DNA of 64,000 nt from Rosellinia necatrix (Eukaryota > Ascomycota > Sordariomycetes > Xylariales > Xylariaceae). The translations under genes and the position numbers were made by a program. The notes under the pieces were generated by a model that was given only the letters and a program-made list of their open reading frames with translations, had not been told where the DNA came from and did not search any database. Shown one piece after another: positions 1 through 11,144 of this stretch. The DNA is taken from NCBI GenBank assembly GCA_021209875.1, contig JAGYVD010000008.1:2851501-2915500 (forward strand), written 5' to 3'. Position 1 is the stretch's first letter; each line of letters opens with the position of its first letter.

Positions 1-591
1 AGCAGGGCCCTCATCATCGTCCAACTACCCCATAGTCGCCTCCGAAAATATGGTCGAGAGACGTTGCCAGTGCCCCAGGACTCCAAACCTGTAGAAATGA
101 CGCCGGGCACCATGATGATCGGATGATGAACTCCCAAACCCTCGGCCCGTGCTTTGATGCCCACAGAAAAGGCATCGGAGCTCTCCATAAACTCGTTGTT
201 GCTCTTCATCCCCCCACTAGTGCGTTAGTCTAGGCCTCCGGCCGGACCAGAGGCTGTCAAACGTACTATCAAGTCTTTCAGGTCGGCGACGAAGCTAGAG
301 GGGAGGACATCGAGCAGACTGTCGACGCTCAGCTCGCCGAGCTCTGGAAACTCAATGAGATCGTTGCTCCGGGCGAGGAAGCCGGTGGCGATGAGTCCAA
401 AGAGACTCCCGAGCAGGAATATGAACGTATTCCGCCTCTTCCGGGTGGGTAGCTTGTCGCGCTGGTGGACGATCTTGATCTTGTCGCCAGGCTTCACGGG
501 GCTCTGGTCGCGAGGGAATTCGGAGGCGGAGAGGGGGGGATTTCGAGGACGGCCCGGCGCCGACTGCGCGGCGGCGAAGGTCGGAGGCCAT
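1..591 (-). CDS. LRO1: Phospholipid:diacylglycerol acyltransferase, N-terminal part (off left edge)
   Basis: PDAT makes triacylglycerol by moving an acyl group from a phospholipid to diacylglycerol in the ER. Exon 1 runs 591-267 and exon 2 from 203 to beyond base 1. The 63-nt intron (266-204) has donor GTACGT and a CTAAC branch site, and keeps frame. The protein has a basic stretch (KLPTRKRRN), then one membrane anchor (TFIFLLGSLFGLIATGF), then an acidic segment, and after the intron the conserved HPIIMVPGVISTGLESWG block of the lecithin-cholesterol acyltransferase-like fold. The start ATG at 591 and the body are one base out of frame. The break lies in a run of seven G (533-539, plus strand); one base fewer would make it continuous. 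Sequence error is likely because both sides are well conserved. The lipase-like catalytic residues lie outside the window. Confidence 0.88.
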
Positions 592-3246
592 ATTCGAGCT
601 CCTTCACATGTCAGGAACCGCTCAGGTGTCGGGGTCGGAGCCGAGATCGAGGCCTCGATGTTGTTGGTAGGAATTGAGGGATCCGATTTGGGGGGGGGCT
701 GGCGCGTCTTGTGTGAGACAGCTTTATCGCGATACAGGAGCCGGTATCAAAATGCCTGTGTGTAAGACATACCACGGGGGGTTGTTTTTTGTACCTGAAC
801 GATAATACATTCCGTTGGTCTATCCCGTGGTGAGGACCTGATTGACAGGGACCGCCCTTCGACTAGTTACCTAGTATTTGATCTGGAACCTCATAGATAG
901 GTTTTACCATCCCGAACCGGAGTGGGAAGCCAACCTGAGCCACGCCGCTTTTAGCCTGAGCCTGAGCCCTGTCCTGAGCAAGACCCGGTTTTTCATAGTC
1001 TTATATGAACAAAAATCTGCATAATCTCTAATACATGTACTTACTATAATTGCATAAAAATAAAACCGTTTAACTATTATAAACCGGATTTTAGTGCGTA
1101 TTGCAGGACGGTCCGTCCTAGCGACTTCTTAGGAAGTCGCACGAACATAACAAAACGCAAGCGCAAGCTTTTTTTTTTTTTGCTACTGCCCACCTTCCTT
1201 TTAATTAATTAATCTAGCTAACAACGCCGACCGCATCTCTGGAATTATATGCGCCGCCTATACTACCGATGTCCTATCGTGCTATTTGCCCCGATTTTGT
1301 TTTTATTACCCACCTTCGACTATTTGCCTGCCATGTTTTCTAAACCCCTTCCATTTTATTGTCAGGTCCAATAATGACCCTGCTAGCTACCACCCGACAC
1401 CTAGGGTGGTTCTAGTACTGGAAATGGGTGTATATAAGGACCTTCGGGACCCCCTTGGGTCTTGAAGGGTTCAGGAATCAATTGTTAACCCTATTGAGCC
1501 CTAAATACAACCACCTACGGCCTAAAACATGCCTATCTATTCACTCCGTGATACCTACCCCTTACAACGGCGTCCTCGGTGCTAGCTTTTCCAAGCCTGT
1601 GCTAGTACAGCCTCGGACTGGCACCACGCCGACAGCCATCTGCGAACGCCATGCTGGTCCTAGCCGTACTGGTACAAACTTCTCTTCGTGTTGCTATACT
1701 ATCTTAAATTTAGAGTTTCCCTTTTTAATAATAGCATATCTACTTTATTATCTCCCTGAATACAGCATTGTTGCGCTAAAATAGCATTATGACTTAAATA
1801 ATAATAATAATAATAATAATCTCTCTGAATACCGCTAACTAATGTTTAGTCGCTTCCTATAGTCGCCATTTGCGGCCTGGCTGGGTGCAGAGCGGCAGTT
1901 CCGACAGCCTCTCGATGCAAGATGGTGTAGTGGTCGATGGAAGCAGGATATTATTAATAGGAATGGGCGTTGGAGAGATAGGGTGATGACTGCATGTATA
2001 GGTACCTATTTCTTCCTCTGTTAGTGGTCGGATCGTTAAGCTATCAGATATGACAATGCCGTCGTCGTCATCGTCGTCGTCGAGGCGTGTACAAAAAAAA
2101 AAACACGAGGATATCTAGGTCAATAGGTTATGGGGAAAAAAAACGAAACATAAAACGGAAATGAAAAGTGTAGTGTAAGACATGAAGGATTGCCAGGCAG
2201 CAAAGATTGAGAATACCGGATACAATGATCGTCTGCCTCGTCTTACACCATCCTGCTACCAATACGAACTCGGGGCAGAGCTGGGGGTCTGTCTGGATAG
2301 GGAGCTCTCGAACATCGTCATTTCAATCTGACAGGGCATTATTCTGTCTCGGCTGTCTAGTACCTACCTGAGATAACAACTGCCTGCCCAGGTGCTATTT
2401 ACTGCCATTGACATGTACCTTGCAGATACCTACCTACATGTATTCTATTGCCTCCAACTTAGGCTAGTTCAGCTTTGACGCGATGGTGCATGTTGCTTAT
2501 GGTGTTGTTTCTGAGAGGGTGGAAACGGAGGATGCAGTTCAGGGAAAGACAACTGACAAGTTGGAAGTTAGGATTCAATTCGGTGAATGATTCTCGAAGG
2601 GTCTCAAGGGCTGTGGTCTCTCCTTCCTTCTCTTGCAATCATGACCGAAAGCAAGTCCTATTTATGCCCGCCTGGCTCTATACAATCTAGGACTTCATGC
2701 TATGTCGAAGGCAGCAATATGCTGTTGGTTTTCTATGCGTCGATGTTAGTTTCCTATGCATTGATGTTGGCTCCCCATGCCCTAGTGTTAGTTGCACCAC
2801 ATGTCCTTGTAATCCCTCGCATCCAATAGGTGGGTGCGGGGTATTCATCAGAGCACCCCCGGACCCAAATAAGTCGGGCGTAGCCCTAGTAAATAGGACG
2901 TTTTCTAACAACAGGTCCTACGGGAACCAATAAGCTATCATCGAACCTAAGAAGCCATGACTGACCAACCTTTCCGTTGATTAACTTTCCCCAACAGAAG
3001 GCTCGTTTCTTGTCCATATAGGTATATTGTTGCCTATATAGTACCCTCGAAACCGTATCACGGAAGACAAGTAGAAGCCGGGGCTCGCCGGGGGATACAT
3101 CCGCAGTAAATTCCTTGCACCTGCCGTGCGTCCAATGCGTCCGCTTTGGATTCTCATCTTCATTCCAAGGATAACATTCTACCAATCTTCAGATACCTAC
3201 GCATTTTCCCTCAACCACAACACGCAAGGCTCATACCAACTCCGCC
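592..3246. other. Intergenic region between divergent LRO1 and the APH-like kinase
   Basis: I see no convincing gene. The region holds AT-rich stretches, two adjacent palindromes at 1106-1140, a T run near 1169-1180, an (AAT)n microsatellite at 1797-1820 and a GTC-type triplet repeat at 2060-2082. Bases about 930-1090 resemble about 5190-5340, sharing a CCTGAGCCA start, a TTTTAGCCT stretch and AACCGTTT words, so both may be decayed copies of one dispersed repeat. Open frames such as 2886-3185 (-) start without ATG and show no family motif. Confidence 0.5.
1106..1140. repeat. Two adjacent perfect palindromes
   Basis: GGACGGTCCGTCC (1106-1118) has 5-bp arms and GCGACTTC-TTAG-GAAGTCGC (1121-1140) has 8-bp arms. 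They lie two bases apart and are followed by a T run near 1169. They could fold into hairpins or mark the end of a decayed transposon. No terminator or gene context is evident. Confidence 0.5.
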
Positions 3247-4455
3247 ATGGCAGATCGCGATGTCACCCCTGATGACAGCCTGCTCAAGCAGATCTTCACC
3301 ACCAATCAACCAGAGACCATCTCAATCTTTCTTCAGAACTGGGACAAATGTGTGTTCAAGGCAGAATTCCCTAGGGATGGCGAGCATCGTCACTCTACGT
3401 GTGTAGTCCGACTAGAGGCTGAGAATAAGAACCTCCAAACATTCACTACGATTGCTTTTATGCAACAAATCGCCGCGACCATCATTCCGGACCTTGTCCC
3501 ACAAACCCTTCAAGTCGGCAAGGCAAAGAACGCGCAAGGAAGAATGTTCCACTTCTCAGTGATTGAGCTTGTGGACGGGGATCTCTTAGAAGATGTGTGG
3601 CAGCAGATGAGCGCCGAGGAGCAGAGCTCGGTTGTAGCTGAACTAGTCAAAGCGCTCGAAAAGTTACACTCTGTTCGGCTAAGTGACAAGTGGGTCAAAG
3701 AAATCCTGGACAAAATGCTTCGTGAAGAAAGTGACGGAATAATGAAGGGTTTCGAGAAACCTGGTGCCTTCGGGGGTCCCCATACGGGATTTCTGAATGG
3801 CGGACCTGCCCTGTTGGACTCTATCATGGCAAGGCGAAAGCTTAACAAGCCATTCTGTACTATAGAGCCTATTGTTGGTTCACAAGATGTCGGGATCCAG
3901 TCCAGCTTTAAAGAGCTTGGGTCGACAGTCATTAACAAGTCCGACATGGACAAATGGCCAGGAGAAGCCGTGCTTTGCCACAACGATCTCAATCCACGCA
4001 ACATAATCCTTCAGGCATGCACCTCTTCAGGTGGTCTATCCAAGCACAAGCTGGTCGGTATCATTGATTGGGAGCTCGCTGGATTCTACCCGGCTTCCTA
4101 CGAGCTGAGTCTGCAAGATACATACCTGAGCGGCGCCAATCGACATGTATCATTCTACCTACTATTAAAAGAACACATGAAGGATTTAGTACCACGATCT
4201 TCGTCACAGATTGTGCTTCTGCAAGCCATGGAGCTCATCTTCGAATCCCAACAGAGATATTTGATTAATGGCAATAACATTTCGGCTCACATCCGGAAGA
4301 GGTTCTTGGAGAGCTCGAAGTTGGCTCGAGACAATGATCCTTATGTCGGTTGGACAAGAGTCCCACAAGATGGGCCCTTCTCCGAATACTCTAGCGCTGC
4401 TATTCAGCAATTGGAGGATGACGTGGGTGAGGAAATGATCGCAAGGAGACCATAG
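3247..4455 (+). CDS. Aminoglycoside phosphotransferase (APH)-fold kinase, 402 aa
   Basis: A single-exon protein of the APH/choline-kinase-like superfamily, presumed to phosphorylate a small molecule; the substrate cannot be told. The catalytic loop LCHNDLNPRNII (about residues 242-253) has the aspartate and asparagine expected of this fold. It is followed by the metal-binding segment VGIIDWELAGFYP (about 270-282). The N-lobe includes TCVVRLEAENK and an FSVIELVDGD hinge-like stretch. The start ATG at 3247 follows CCGCC, a good fungal context, and the length is normal for fungal members. The next gene is a decayed kinase relic on the other strand, and nothing nearby suggests a pathway. It is probably one of the many expanded fungal APH-domain proteins. 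Confidence 0.85.
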   Translation: MADRDVTPDDSLLKQIFTTNQPETISIFLQNWDKCVFKAEFPRDGEHRHSTCVVRLEAENKNLQTFTTIAFMQQIAATIIPDLVPQTLQVGKAKNAQGRMFHFSVIELVDGDLLEDVWQQMSAEEQSSVVAELVKALEKLHSVRLSDKWVKEILDKMLREESDGIMKGFEKPGAFGGPHTGFLNGGPALLDSIMARRKLNKPFCTIEPIVGSQDVGIQSSFKELGSTVINKSDMDKWPGEAVLCHNDLNPRNIILQACTSSGGLSKHKLVGIIDWELAGFYPASYELSLQDTYLSGANRHVSFYLLLKEHMKDLVPRSSSQIVLLQAMELIFESQQRYLINGNNISAHIRKRFLESSKLARDNDPYVGWTRVPQDGPFSEYSSAAIQQLEDDVGEEMIARRP

Positions 4456-5509
4456 GCAAGGCTCCGATCTATTCTATTCTATTCAATTTTGGGCTATGAT
4501 AGAATTGAATAGAACTGACTAAGCAAAGTCCCAGATAGAATAGATTAGTTGATCTATTCTGACTGCAGATATAATTGAATAGATCTAACTAGATAGATTA
4601 AGATAAAGGTCATATAATCTTGAGATGTCTAGTATTGTTGGAATGACTGAAACGTTGGTGGAGCATAGCGGAAACCTTGGCGTTGATCGTCAAGACCCTC
4701 TATGATCGATATATATAAAATTAGAAAAGGATTATAAGCTGTGCAACATAGATTTCCAGGGAATCCTGGCTCGGCGCAAGTTAAGGCGAGGCGCTAGGCG
4801 GTCTTCTAATCCTTTAATTAACGGTTAAAACACGCCGGGACGGTTTTAAGGGCTGGATCCGTTTTAAAAGCTCAAACCGTTCTAGGGTTTGTTTCTTTCT
4901 GCATAAAACAATGCATAAATGCACAATGGCCGTTTCACAGTCACCTGACTGATATCTGGCTGAGCTGAGCCTGAGAAAAAGCGGCAAGTGCGCTAAGCCT
5001 AGTTCGCTGCATGCTTGGCATTTGGTAAAACTTAGAACCGAAACTTTGCTGGATTGACGTCAACCTAGCATCCTATCTCCTGCATATACCCGGGCTCGGT
5101 ATAGCGCCTGCAGGTAACTAGTGTAATGCCGACATAGTGCACACAGTGCCAGATGGCTACATGCACTATACTATGTATATCTCTGAGAATTTCACCTGAG
5201 CCATGCTACCTTTTAGCCTTGGCCTCGGTAGGGACAAGGGACCCATTTCTGAGGTAGCCAACCTAACACGCTTATACATACTACGTATAACTTCTCGTAC
5301 GAACATAAATAAAAAGGAACCGTTTCATTTTAAAACGGATTCAAGCGACAAGGCCTATGCAGTTCCTCATGCCGTCGATTATACTACATGCATCATCACT
5401 CACTGTGGTTGTTGTTACCTCGCATGCCTTGAGGCCGGAGGTGCTCAAAGAGCTGGGTCCGCGTGGGAAAGACCCGGCCATACGCGAGGCATGTCAGCAG
5501 CGGGTCGAC
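4456..5509. other. Intergenic, degenerate repeat-like DNA
   Basis: No gene is visible. Bases about 4470-4600 are made of short variations on TATTCTATTC and AGATAGATT. Bases 4800-4930 and 5190-5340 contain repeated AACCGTTTT and AAAACGG words. The 5190-5340 part resembles 930-1090, consistent with old copies of a dispersed repeat. I cannot define ends or a coding potential. Confidence 0.4.
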
Positions 5510-6790
5510 TTACACCTGCGACGCGTGGTAGTTAGTTTTCACATGAGCCATAAGGTATTCACATTTGACAAACGCCTTGACGCAGATTCCACAGGTCAGA
5601 TATCTGTCCCGGCCATCTTGGATTCAATTTCCGGCGAGTGGCGTTTGGCGCTGACATGGGCCATTAGATATTCGCGCTTCTTGAAGGTCTTTCCGCAGGG
5701 TTTACAGCCTAAGTATGAGCCAGCGTTTGCTGGAGTATTACTATAATGTGATGCAGCCTGTTGCGTAATCGGCGTCGGAACAGTTGTGGAGCTAAACGCT
5801 CGTGAGTGAACTTGTATTGGTTTTCCAGAGCCTTCCGTTTGCCAGCTAGCGGTGCTCGACGTCATTTCTCTCGTGGTATCACAGGGCGGGCAGCATCAAA
5901 CAGATGCGGCGGCATGGGCGTCTGCTGCATGTACGGTGGTATGGCTCCCCATCCCTGAGCCTTCGTTGATGCTGGTGTGGCAAGGGGCGACGGGGGCCTT
6001 AATCGGGGGCCTGCCAAAGAATCCGCCGACACCGATTGGGTTTTCCTTGGGTCTGTATTTTGTGAGCCGCCCTCCAGAGCAACGGTTGGTGGTGATCGCC
6101 GTACGGTTGAGATACTACTATATGTGTCCGACTAGGCGTCCCTGGGTTCTATACCCTATGTAGATGTTATTGATGCTTCCGGATATATGTCCATACTATG
6201 AGTTATTAGCACAAATACATCATCGTCGGTGATACCCCTTGAGAGATATCTACATCTGGGTCATTTTCGTGTGAACGGCAAGCCAGTCGTGAGCGAGGGC
6301 TTGTTCGGTGGCTAAACATGGCTCAGGACATCCTATCATGGTGCCCAAAACGAAACTTACGCAAAACGGGTTCGAGCTGCTCAACGCGTGCATGGGCAAA
6401 CACGTTCGGCCGCTTCGGTGTCATATAGCCGCATTTGTGTGTCGAAAGGCAGGGAGCCCGTATGCATACAGAAGGCAACAGCACCAAGCGCCCATGAATC
6501 GACAGCAGATGTGTATTCGGACGACCCAAGAAGCGGATGACATGCTATGGATACTGCATGTTGTTATTGAATGAAACGTCGTATCTCCGCAAGCGTCATG
6601 ATTCGTATCTGACGCTGGCCAATACCAGAAAAGGTGATGAGGGCTTCGAGCTCCCGCCGAGACGATTGCGAGAAGAGGGCTTCTCGTTTGCTAACCTGCT
6701 TTACGGCGCGGACTACACTTTGGGACGAGGCCGATTCACATTGTTCCTGTCAGACATCTCCAAAAGTACCGCTTCCTACGTGTTTCATGG
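5510..6790 (-). pseudogene. Relic of a protein kinase with C-terminal C2H2 zinc fingers
   Basis: Read on the minus strand, kinase signatures appear in order: glycine loop VGSGTFGDV (6779-6753), the ATP-lysine segment VRAVKQVSKRE with RELEALITF (near 6710-6630), subdomain IX YTSAVDSWALGAVAF (6515 downwards) and subdomain XI ATEQALAHDWLAV (near 6310-6270). A proline-rich linker (about 6080-5870) and two C2H2 units follow: CKPCGKTF..HVSAKRH, and CGICVKAF..HVKTNYH ending at 5510. In-frame stops interrupt it (TGA at 6752, TAA at 6566) and at least two frame shifts are needed. About 80 residues with the HRD and DFG motifs appear to be missing between 6630 and 6515. The stops look like CGA to TGA and CAA to TAA, as RIP would give. 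Each fragment is short, but their order supports one ancestral gene. Confidence 0.65.
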
Positions 6791-8212
6791 GTCTCCAGCA
6801 CGCGTACCTGCTGGTAAGTCATGATACCAGTCACCCTTTTTCTTCCAGTCTTCTAGCCAAGAGCGCCAGAAGGGCCCAGTGAGAAAGGAATGCATGGGTA
6901 TGGTAAATATGCCCCTTCTGGGTTCTTATATCGAAAAGGACTTCGGCGGGGGCGATGATGCTGCCACTGCCCTGTGCTTCATTGAAGGGGGCATGAAGTG
7001 GCTGGACAAAGTCGCTGAGTGGATTTGCCACGAGCCCAAAATCGGAAAGTAACGAAACTGGTGGCATTCGCGTCGGGGCTACAAAAATATGTAGAAGCAA
7101 GCGGTTGAACATACTAGATCTTTGACAAGAAGTGTTGAGTGTAGCTATTTGGCGTTCACCGTTAGTTACCTAGAGCGTAACCGTTCAGCCAACCGTTTCT
7201 GTCTGTAGAAATAACACATAGCGGGCGTCTGCCATATGAACAGGTATACACTACTAGGGATACAAGTGAGTCGGCTTGCAGGTATGTATGTAGAACCTGG
7301 GTCAGAAAAATTGAGAAGGACAAAAGATGTTGTATTGGAAATGGAGAAATGGGGGATGGGTTCCTAGCCATCTAGTGACTAGCTGGCCCTGTTGACTAAT
7401 GAGTAGGTAGGCTGTATGTAATGCGTGTCTGATTCAGGAAATTCGATGAGTAAAGGCAAACGAAAGATTTAGTTGCTCTTCCCACTTGCGTGGTATGTGT
7501 ACTTAGCATTGTGATTAGACGTATTCTATTTATAGCCAATCAGGTGATGCACCATGTGGACAATATGATGTTCTCATTTGGAGATATCGTGTTTATAAGG
7601 AGTAGTATCATTCTTAGACAGGCACAGAAATATTCCTTGGAATTAGTTATAAGTTATACACTTCTAGGTAGGTACCTAGTAGCGTATACTACGTACATCC
7701 TGATGGTGGGGTTATCACATCAGCCAATCAGTCGATAGATCTAGGTACGCAGTGCTGCGCTTCTCTTGAGAGAACAGAAATCCCTGGTCAATGTGATGGA
7801 CCGTGTAAATGCAGGACTTCGATACTGTATTTGTAGGCTAAGAACAAACAGCCCTACACGGGTCCGGCCTCGCTCACTGCTTGCATGTGAAAGCGGGCGC
7901 AAGAGGAGACTGATCTCTTTTTTATCGTATTGGCATTGGCACGACAAGCTCTCACAGCATCTGTATGGCCTGATTCTGCTCCTCTTACTCTCTCCTTCCT
8001 CCCGTCCACCACCCCCTCTGGCCACTAACTGTCTCGTCTCTGTCGGGTTTACGGTGAACGCCTGCTTGACTCTTGTCACCCTGAGAAAGTAAAAATAAAA
8101 CATTAGAGAGTCTTGGCAGTGGATACTGTGCTCGCCTGAACAGCAGGTCAACCCCACGGCCTCTACACGGCCTCTACACCTCGCTAGCATCACATCCGCC
8201 GCTTATGATATT
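6791..8212. other. Intergenic region upstream of NAA30
   Basis: I recognise no gene. The 6831-7112 minus frame could be a further upstream piece of the decayed kinase gene, but it carries no motif. Bases 7980-8030 are pyrimidine-rich, as is common before fungal start codons. Confidence 0.4.
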
Positions 8213-8851
8213 ATGGCTGCAGAGGTAGCCAAGTTGGCTGAACCTCTCGGCGAGTTGCGATACCTCCAGTATGAACATTCTCTTGAGGAGACATATCTGC
8301 CGGCCATCCGGGCCCTGATTTCCAAAGACCTCAGCGAGCCGTATAGCATTTATGTATATCGATACTTCCTGTACCAGTGGGCGCACCTGTGCTACATGGT
8401 AAGTTTACCGTGCCTAACCTAATTTCATCTCTGCCGCTCTGCCGCCGCTCTGTTGCTCCTGGGGACAAATAAACTCACCGCCAACTTGCCCCTTGCATAG
8501 GCACTGAATCCCATCGACGACTCCCTGCTGGGCGTGATCATCTGCAAGCTCGAACACCATGCCTCGCATTCTCCGCCCACCCACAGAGGCTACATAGCCA
8601 TGTTGGCCGTGTCCTCCGCGTTTCGCGGGAATGGCATTGCGACCGCCTTGGTGCGGAAGGCCATCGACGCCATGGCCGAGCGCCGTGCCGATGAGATAGT
8701 CCTGGAGACCGAGGAGACAAACATACCGGCGATGCGGCTATACGAAAGACTGGGCTTCCTCCGATCGAAGAAGCTTCACAGATACTACTTGAATGGCAAC
8801 AGCGCGTACCGCCTGGTGCTGTTGCTGAAACCGGCTGATCCCGACGAATAG
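8213..8851 (+). CDS. NAA30: N-alpha-acetyltransferase 30, NatC catalytic subunit (Mak3), 178 aa
   Basis: This GNAT enzyme acetylates the N-terminal methionine of proteins starting Met-Leu, Met-Ile or Met-Phe, working with Naa35 and Naa38 on ribosomes. Exon 1 is 8213-8398 and exon 2 is 8501-8851. The 102-nt intron has a GTAAGT donor and TAG acceptor, and phase is kept (62 + 116 codons). The family signature IYVYRYFLYQW is in exon 1. Exon 2 has RGYIAMLAVSSAFRGNGIAT, which contains the acetyl-CoA-binding R-x-x-G-x-G/A loop (RGNGIA), then ETEETNIPAMRLYERLGF and the C-terminal YYLNGNSAYRLVLLLK. Length and ends match the family. No defect is seen. Confidence 0.95.
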
Positions 8852-9369
8852 GAATCATCCCTCTGGGCTCGCTTCATCCAGCGGTATCGCAGGAAAGGGG
8901 AGGTGGAACACGAAGAACCCGAAGAATGGATCAAGGCGTTGAGGCGAATCTTACAAGTATACAACGTTATTGCATAGTCAAATGTCATGCATTGGGCGGC
9001 GTTCAAATATGGGAGTGTAGGAATCATTCAGTCTGTTTTGGGAGGTCTAGACACGGGTGTGTCCTCGATGCTCCGATTTGCATTGCTATGGACCACGCGC
9101 AAGTTGAGAGACAATACGTATCACCAGCTAACTTCAACCGTTTGAAATAATTACCATACCGTGACATGGCATCCCCTTCCCTCCCTCCCTCCCTCCCTCC
9201 CTCCCTCTGATTGTGGGTTCTTTCATCACACTTACTGTCCCAGCAGAGATCGTGTATCATATATGGAAGGTTTAATCCCCCATGGGTTGCCAGACGCAAT
9301 GCCTAGATAGGTAAATGCGTCTATTCCTGACGGTTAGAACCAAGGAACTGACGCAAGTAAGGTGATGGA
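8852..9369. other. Intergenic region between convergent NAA30 and the DUF1917 gene
   Basis: This is the 3' flank of two convergent genes. It holds a (CCCT)n microsatellite at about 9174-9208 and no recognisable gene. Confidence 0.5.
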
Positions 9370-10324
9370 CTAACCCGGTTTATAGTAAAGCGGCTTTCTC
9401 TTGAGTAGCCCAAGCTGTTTCAACTTCCGGGCTACTCGAACAACGTCCTTTCTATCCGAGAAGTCTGCGGTGTAGACACAGATGAGGCGCTCCTTCCTCT
9501 GATCGACATTCGCTTTGGCTGCTACTTTGGCACCGATTCCGAGCTCGTTGTTTGCTGTGGCCTTGGCGATGATTTCCCAGACATAGTTGACTTCGAAGAC
9601 GGTGCAGAAGAGCATCCACTACTTTGGTTAGTGATGAAGCAATGTGGCTGGCTGTCTGTCTTACCTTGCCGCACGTCACGCGAAGTCCCTTCGCTAGCTC
9701 GAGTATATCCTTAGCGGCGTCCATGCCGGCTTTCTCGGATTCTCGTGCGACGAGAGCCTGGCACATGCCTGGTTGCTGGAATTGGTTGATGAAGGCGGAT
9801 GCAAAATGCAACCGCTCTTCTCCAGCTTGCATCAGCTTCGGCAAGTCGGCGCCTTCGTCCTCGGGAATTTCGCCCTCTCCGCCGCGAACCTGTTGGTTAT
9901 CAGCAGCGCCTTTAGACTTCCGCTTGATGTAAGGGTTGCAGATCCAAATCCATGCGTGGCTTGGCGTCACCTCTGTTGTGGCCGGGGGGAGTCGGCCCAG
10001 GAATTCATCGACGCTCTCGGTGAGCTGCCATGCATATGGGTCGCCGGCCCAGGGGTTGTGAAGATGTGAACTACTTTTCGAATTGGATTCGCTCCTCCCC
10101 TGGATCTTGAGGGGTGTATCGAGAGCTCCGTGGGTTTGCCACCATTTCTGGACGTCGATATTGTTGGCTCTATTTTCGAGGTCTCTGACGAGATCGTCGT
10201 CGCCTAAGTCTCAGGGGTTAAATGGGGGGATGCAGAGACGCAATATGGTGGTTATAATACCGTAGAAATCCGAGTCGCCCGAGGTCATGACCACGTCCTC
10301 ATCCATCTGTTCATTGGATGCCAT
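9370..10324 (-). CDS. DUF1917 (UPF0696/Bles03-like) protein, 283 aa
   Basis: Three exons: 10324-10261, 10203-9665 and 9618-9370. The introns are 57 nt and 46 nt, the second being very short, and both are GT-AG with phase kept. The protein starts MASNEQMDEDVV. It has KWWQTHG, then the domain blocks NPWAGDPYAWQL, PSHAWIWICNPY and KGLRVTCGKWMLFC. It ends with a LICVYTADFSDRKDVVRVAR segment and KRKPLYYKPG, which fit the DUF1917 family. From memory, the human relative Bles03 has an eIF4E-like fold; the role in fungi is unknown to me. An acidic, variable insert follows the PSHAW block. It shares an 820 bp divergent promoter with DPH7. Confidence 0.85.
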
Positions 10325-11144
10325 GCTGCTACACGACCTGCGCTGGGCCTTTACACTCAATAGGCTCAATAGGCTCAATAGGCTCGATAGGTAACAATAC
10401 GATCGAGAGCGCTCGGCGTGTAATTGAAGGGAGGAGGGTCACAAATGCAGCCTGGCGAAAGATGGATGGGATGCTTAGAAGGCGGCATTGCAAGGCCTTT
10501 TACACGCGCCTGGTCACGGACAGTCAGGTTGGCTGGATTGGATACAAGATACCACCAACCCGGTCTCAACCCGGCAGTCAGAGGGTTGCCAGGTTCCAGA
10601 CGGGCTGCAGCGGTCGGTGGCGCCCAAAACACGCCATTTCCTCTATTTGAGCCAAAACAAGACCCCTGGCATGGCCACCTACACTACCTACGCTTAATTG
10701 CTTGCAGTAATTGGTACCCAAATGACGTGGTGTGGTCCGGAAGCGCCTCGTGCAGCTGTGAGCAAAACTCTTTCCCATCTTTGGAACAGAGCCATGAAGA
10801 GCAGGGGTTCTTTCCCGGGACCCCGCGTTCGAGACGGCGCTACGCTAACGCCCTGATAGCGGGGAAACTCCCGAATGGCGGTGGATCCGCTCTGTTTGCG
10901 CTTTTCTTTTTCTCACAGCACCATCGCTCGCGCTGATTGCTCCGCGCTGATTGCTCCGCGCTGATTGCTCTGCGCTGATGGCGTTCCGCAAGATGAGATC
11001 GCGGATGCTCGATTCTGCCGATCGCTTCAGCACCTGACAACCCAGCAACGCCAATTGCCGGCAATACGCCGTGAACGCCTGATACTACCGTCTTCGATTG
11101 CAACCCCCGGTATCCCATCTGCCGTCGCAAACCCGTCGGACAAG
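10325..11144. promoter_or_regulatory. Shared divergent promoter region with two minisatellites
   Basis: This separates the DUF1917 gene (-) from DPH7 (+). It contains about four copies of a 9-bp unit CAATAGGCT (10356-10391) close to the DUF1917 start. About 3.5 copies of a 14-bp unit CGCTGATTGCTCCG (10931-10981) lie closer to DPH7. No coding signature is seen. Whether the repeats bind a factor is unknown. Confidence 0.5.

Noticed and set aside
1428..1784. 118-codon plus-strand frame
   Set aside because: It lies in AT-rich repeat-like DNA, lacks coding-like structure and ends at an AAT microsatellite.
2886..3185. 99-codon minus-strand frame upstream of the APH-like gene
   Set aside because: It starts at TTG, sits in the promoter of an expressed-looking gene and shows no family motif.
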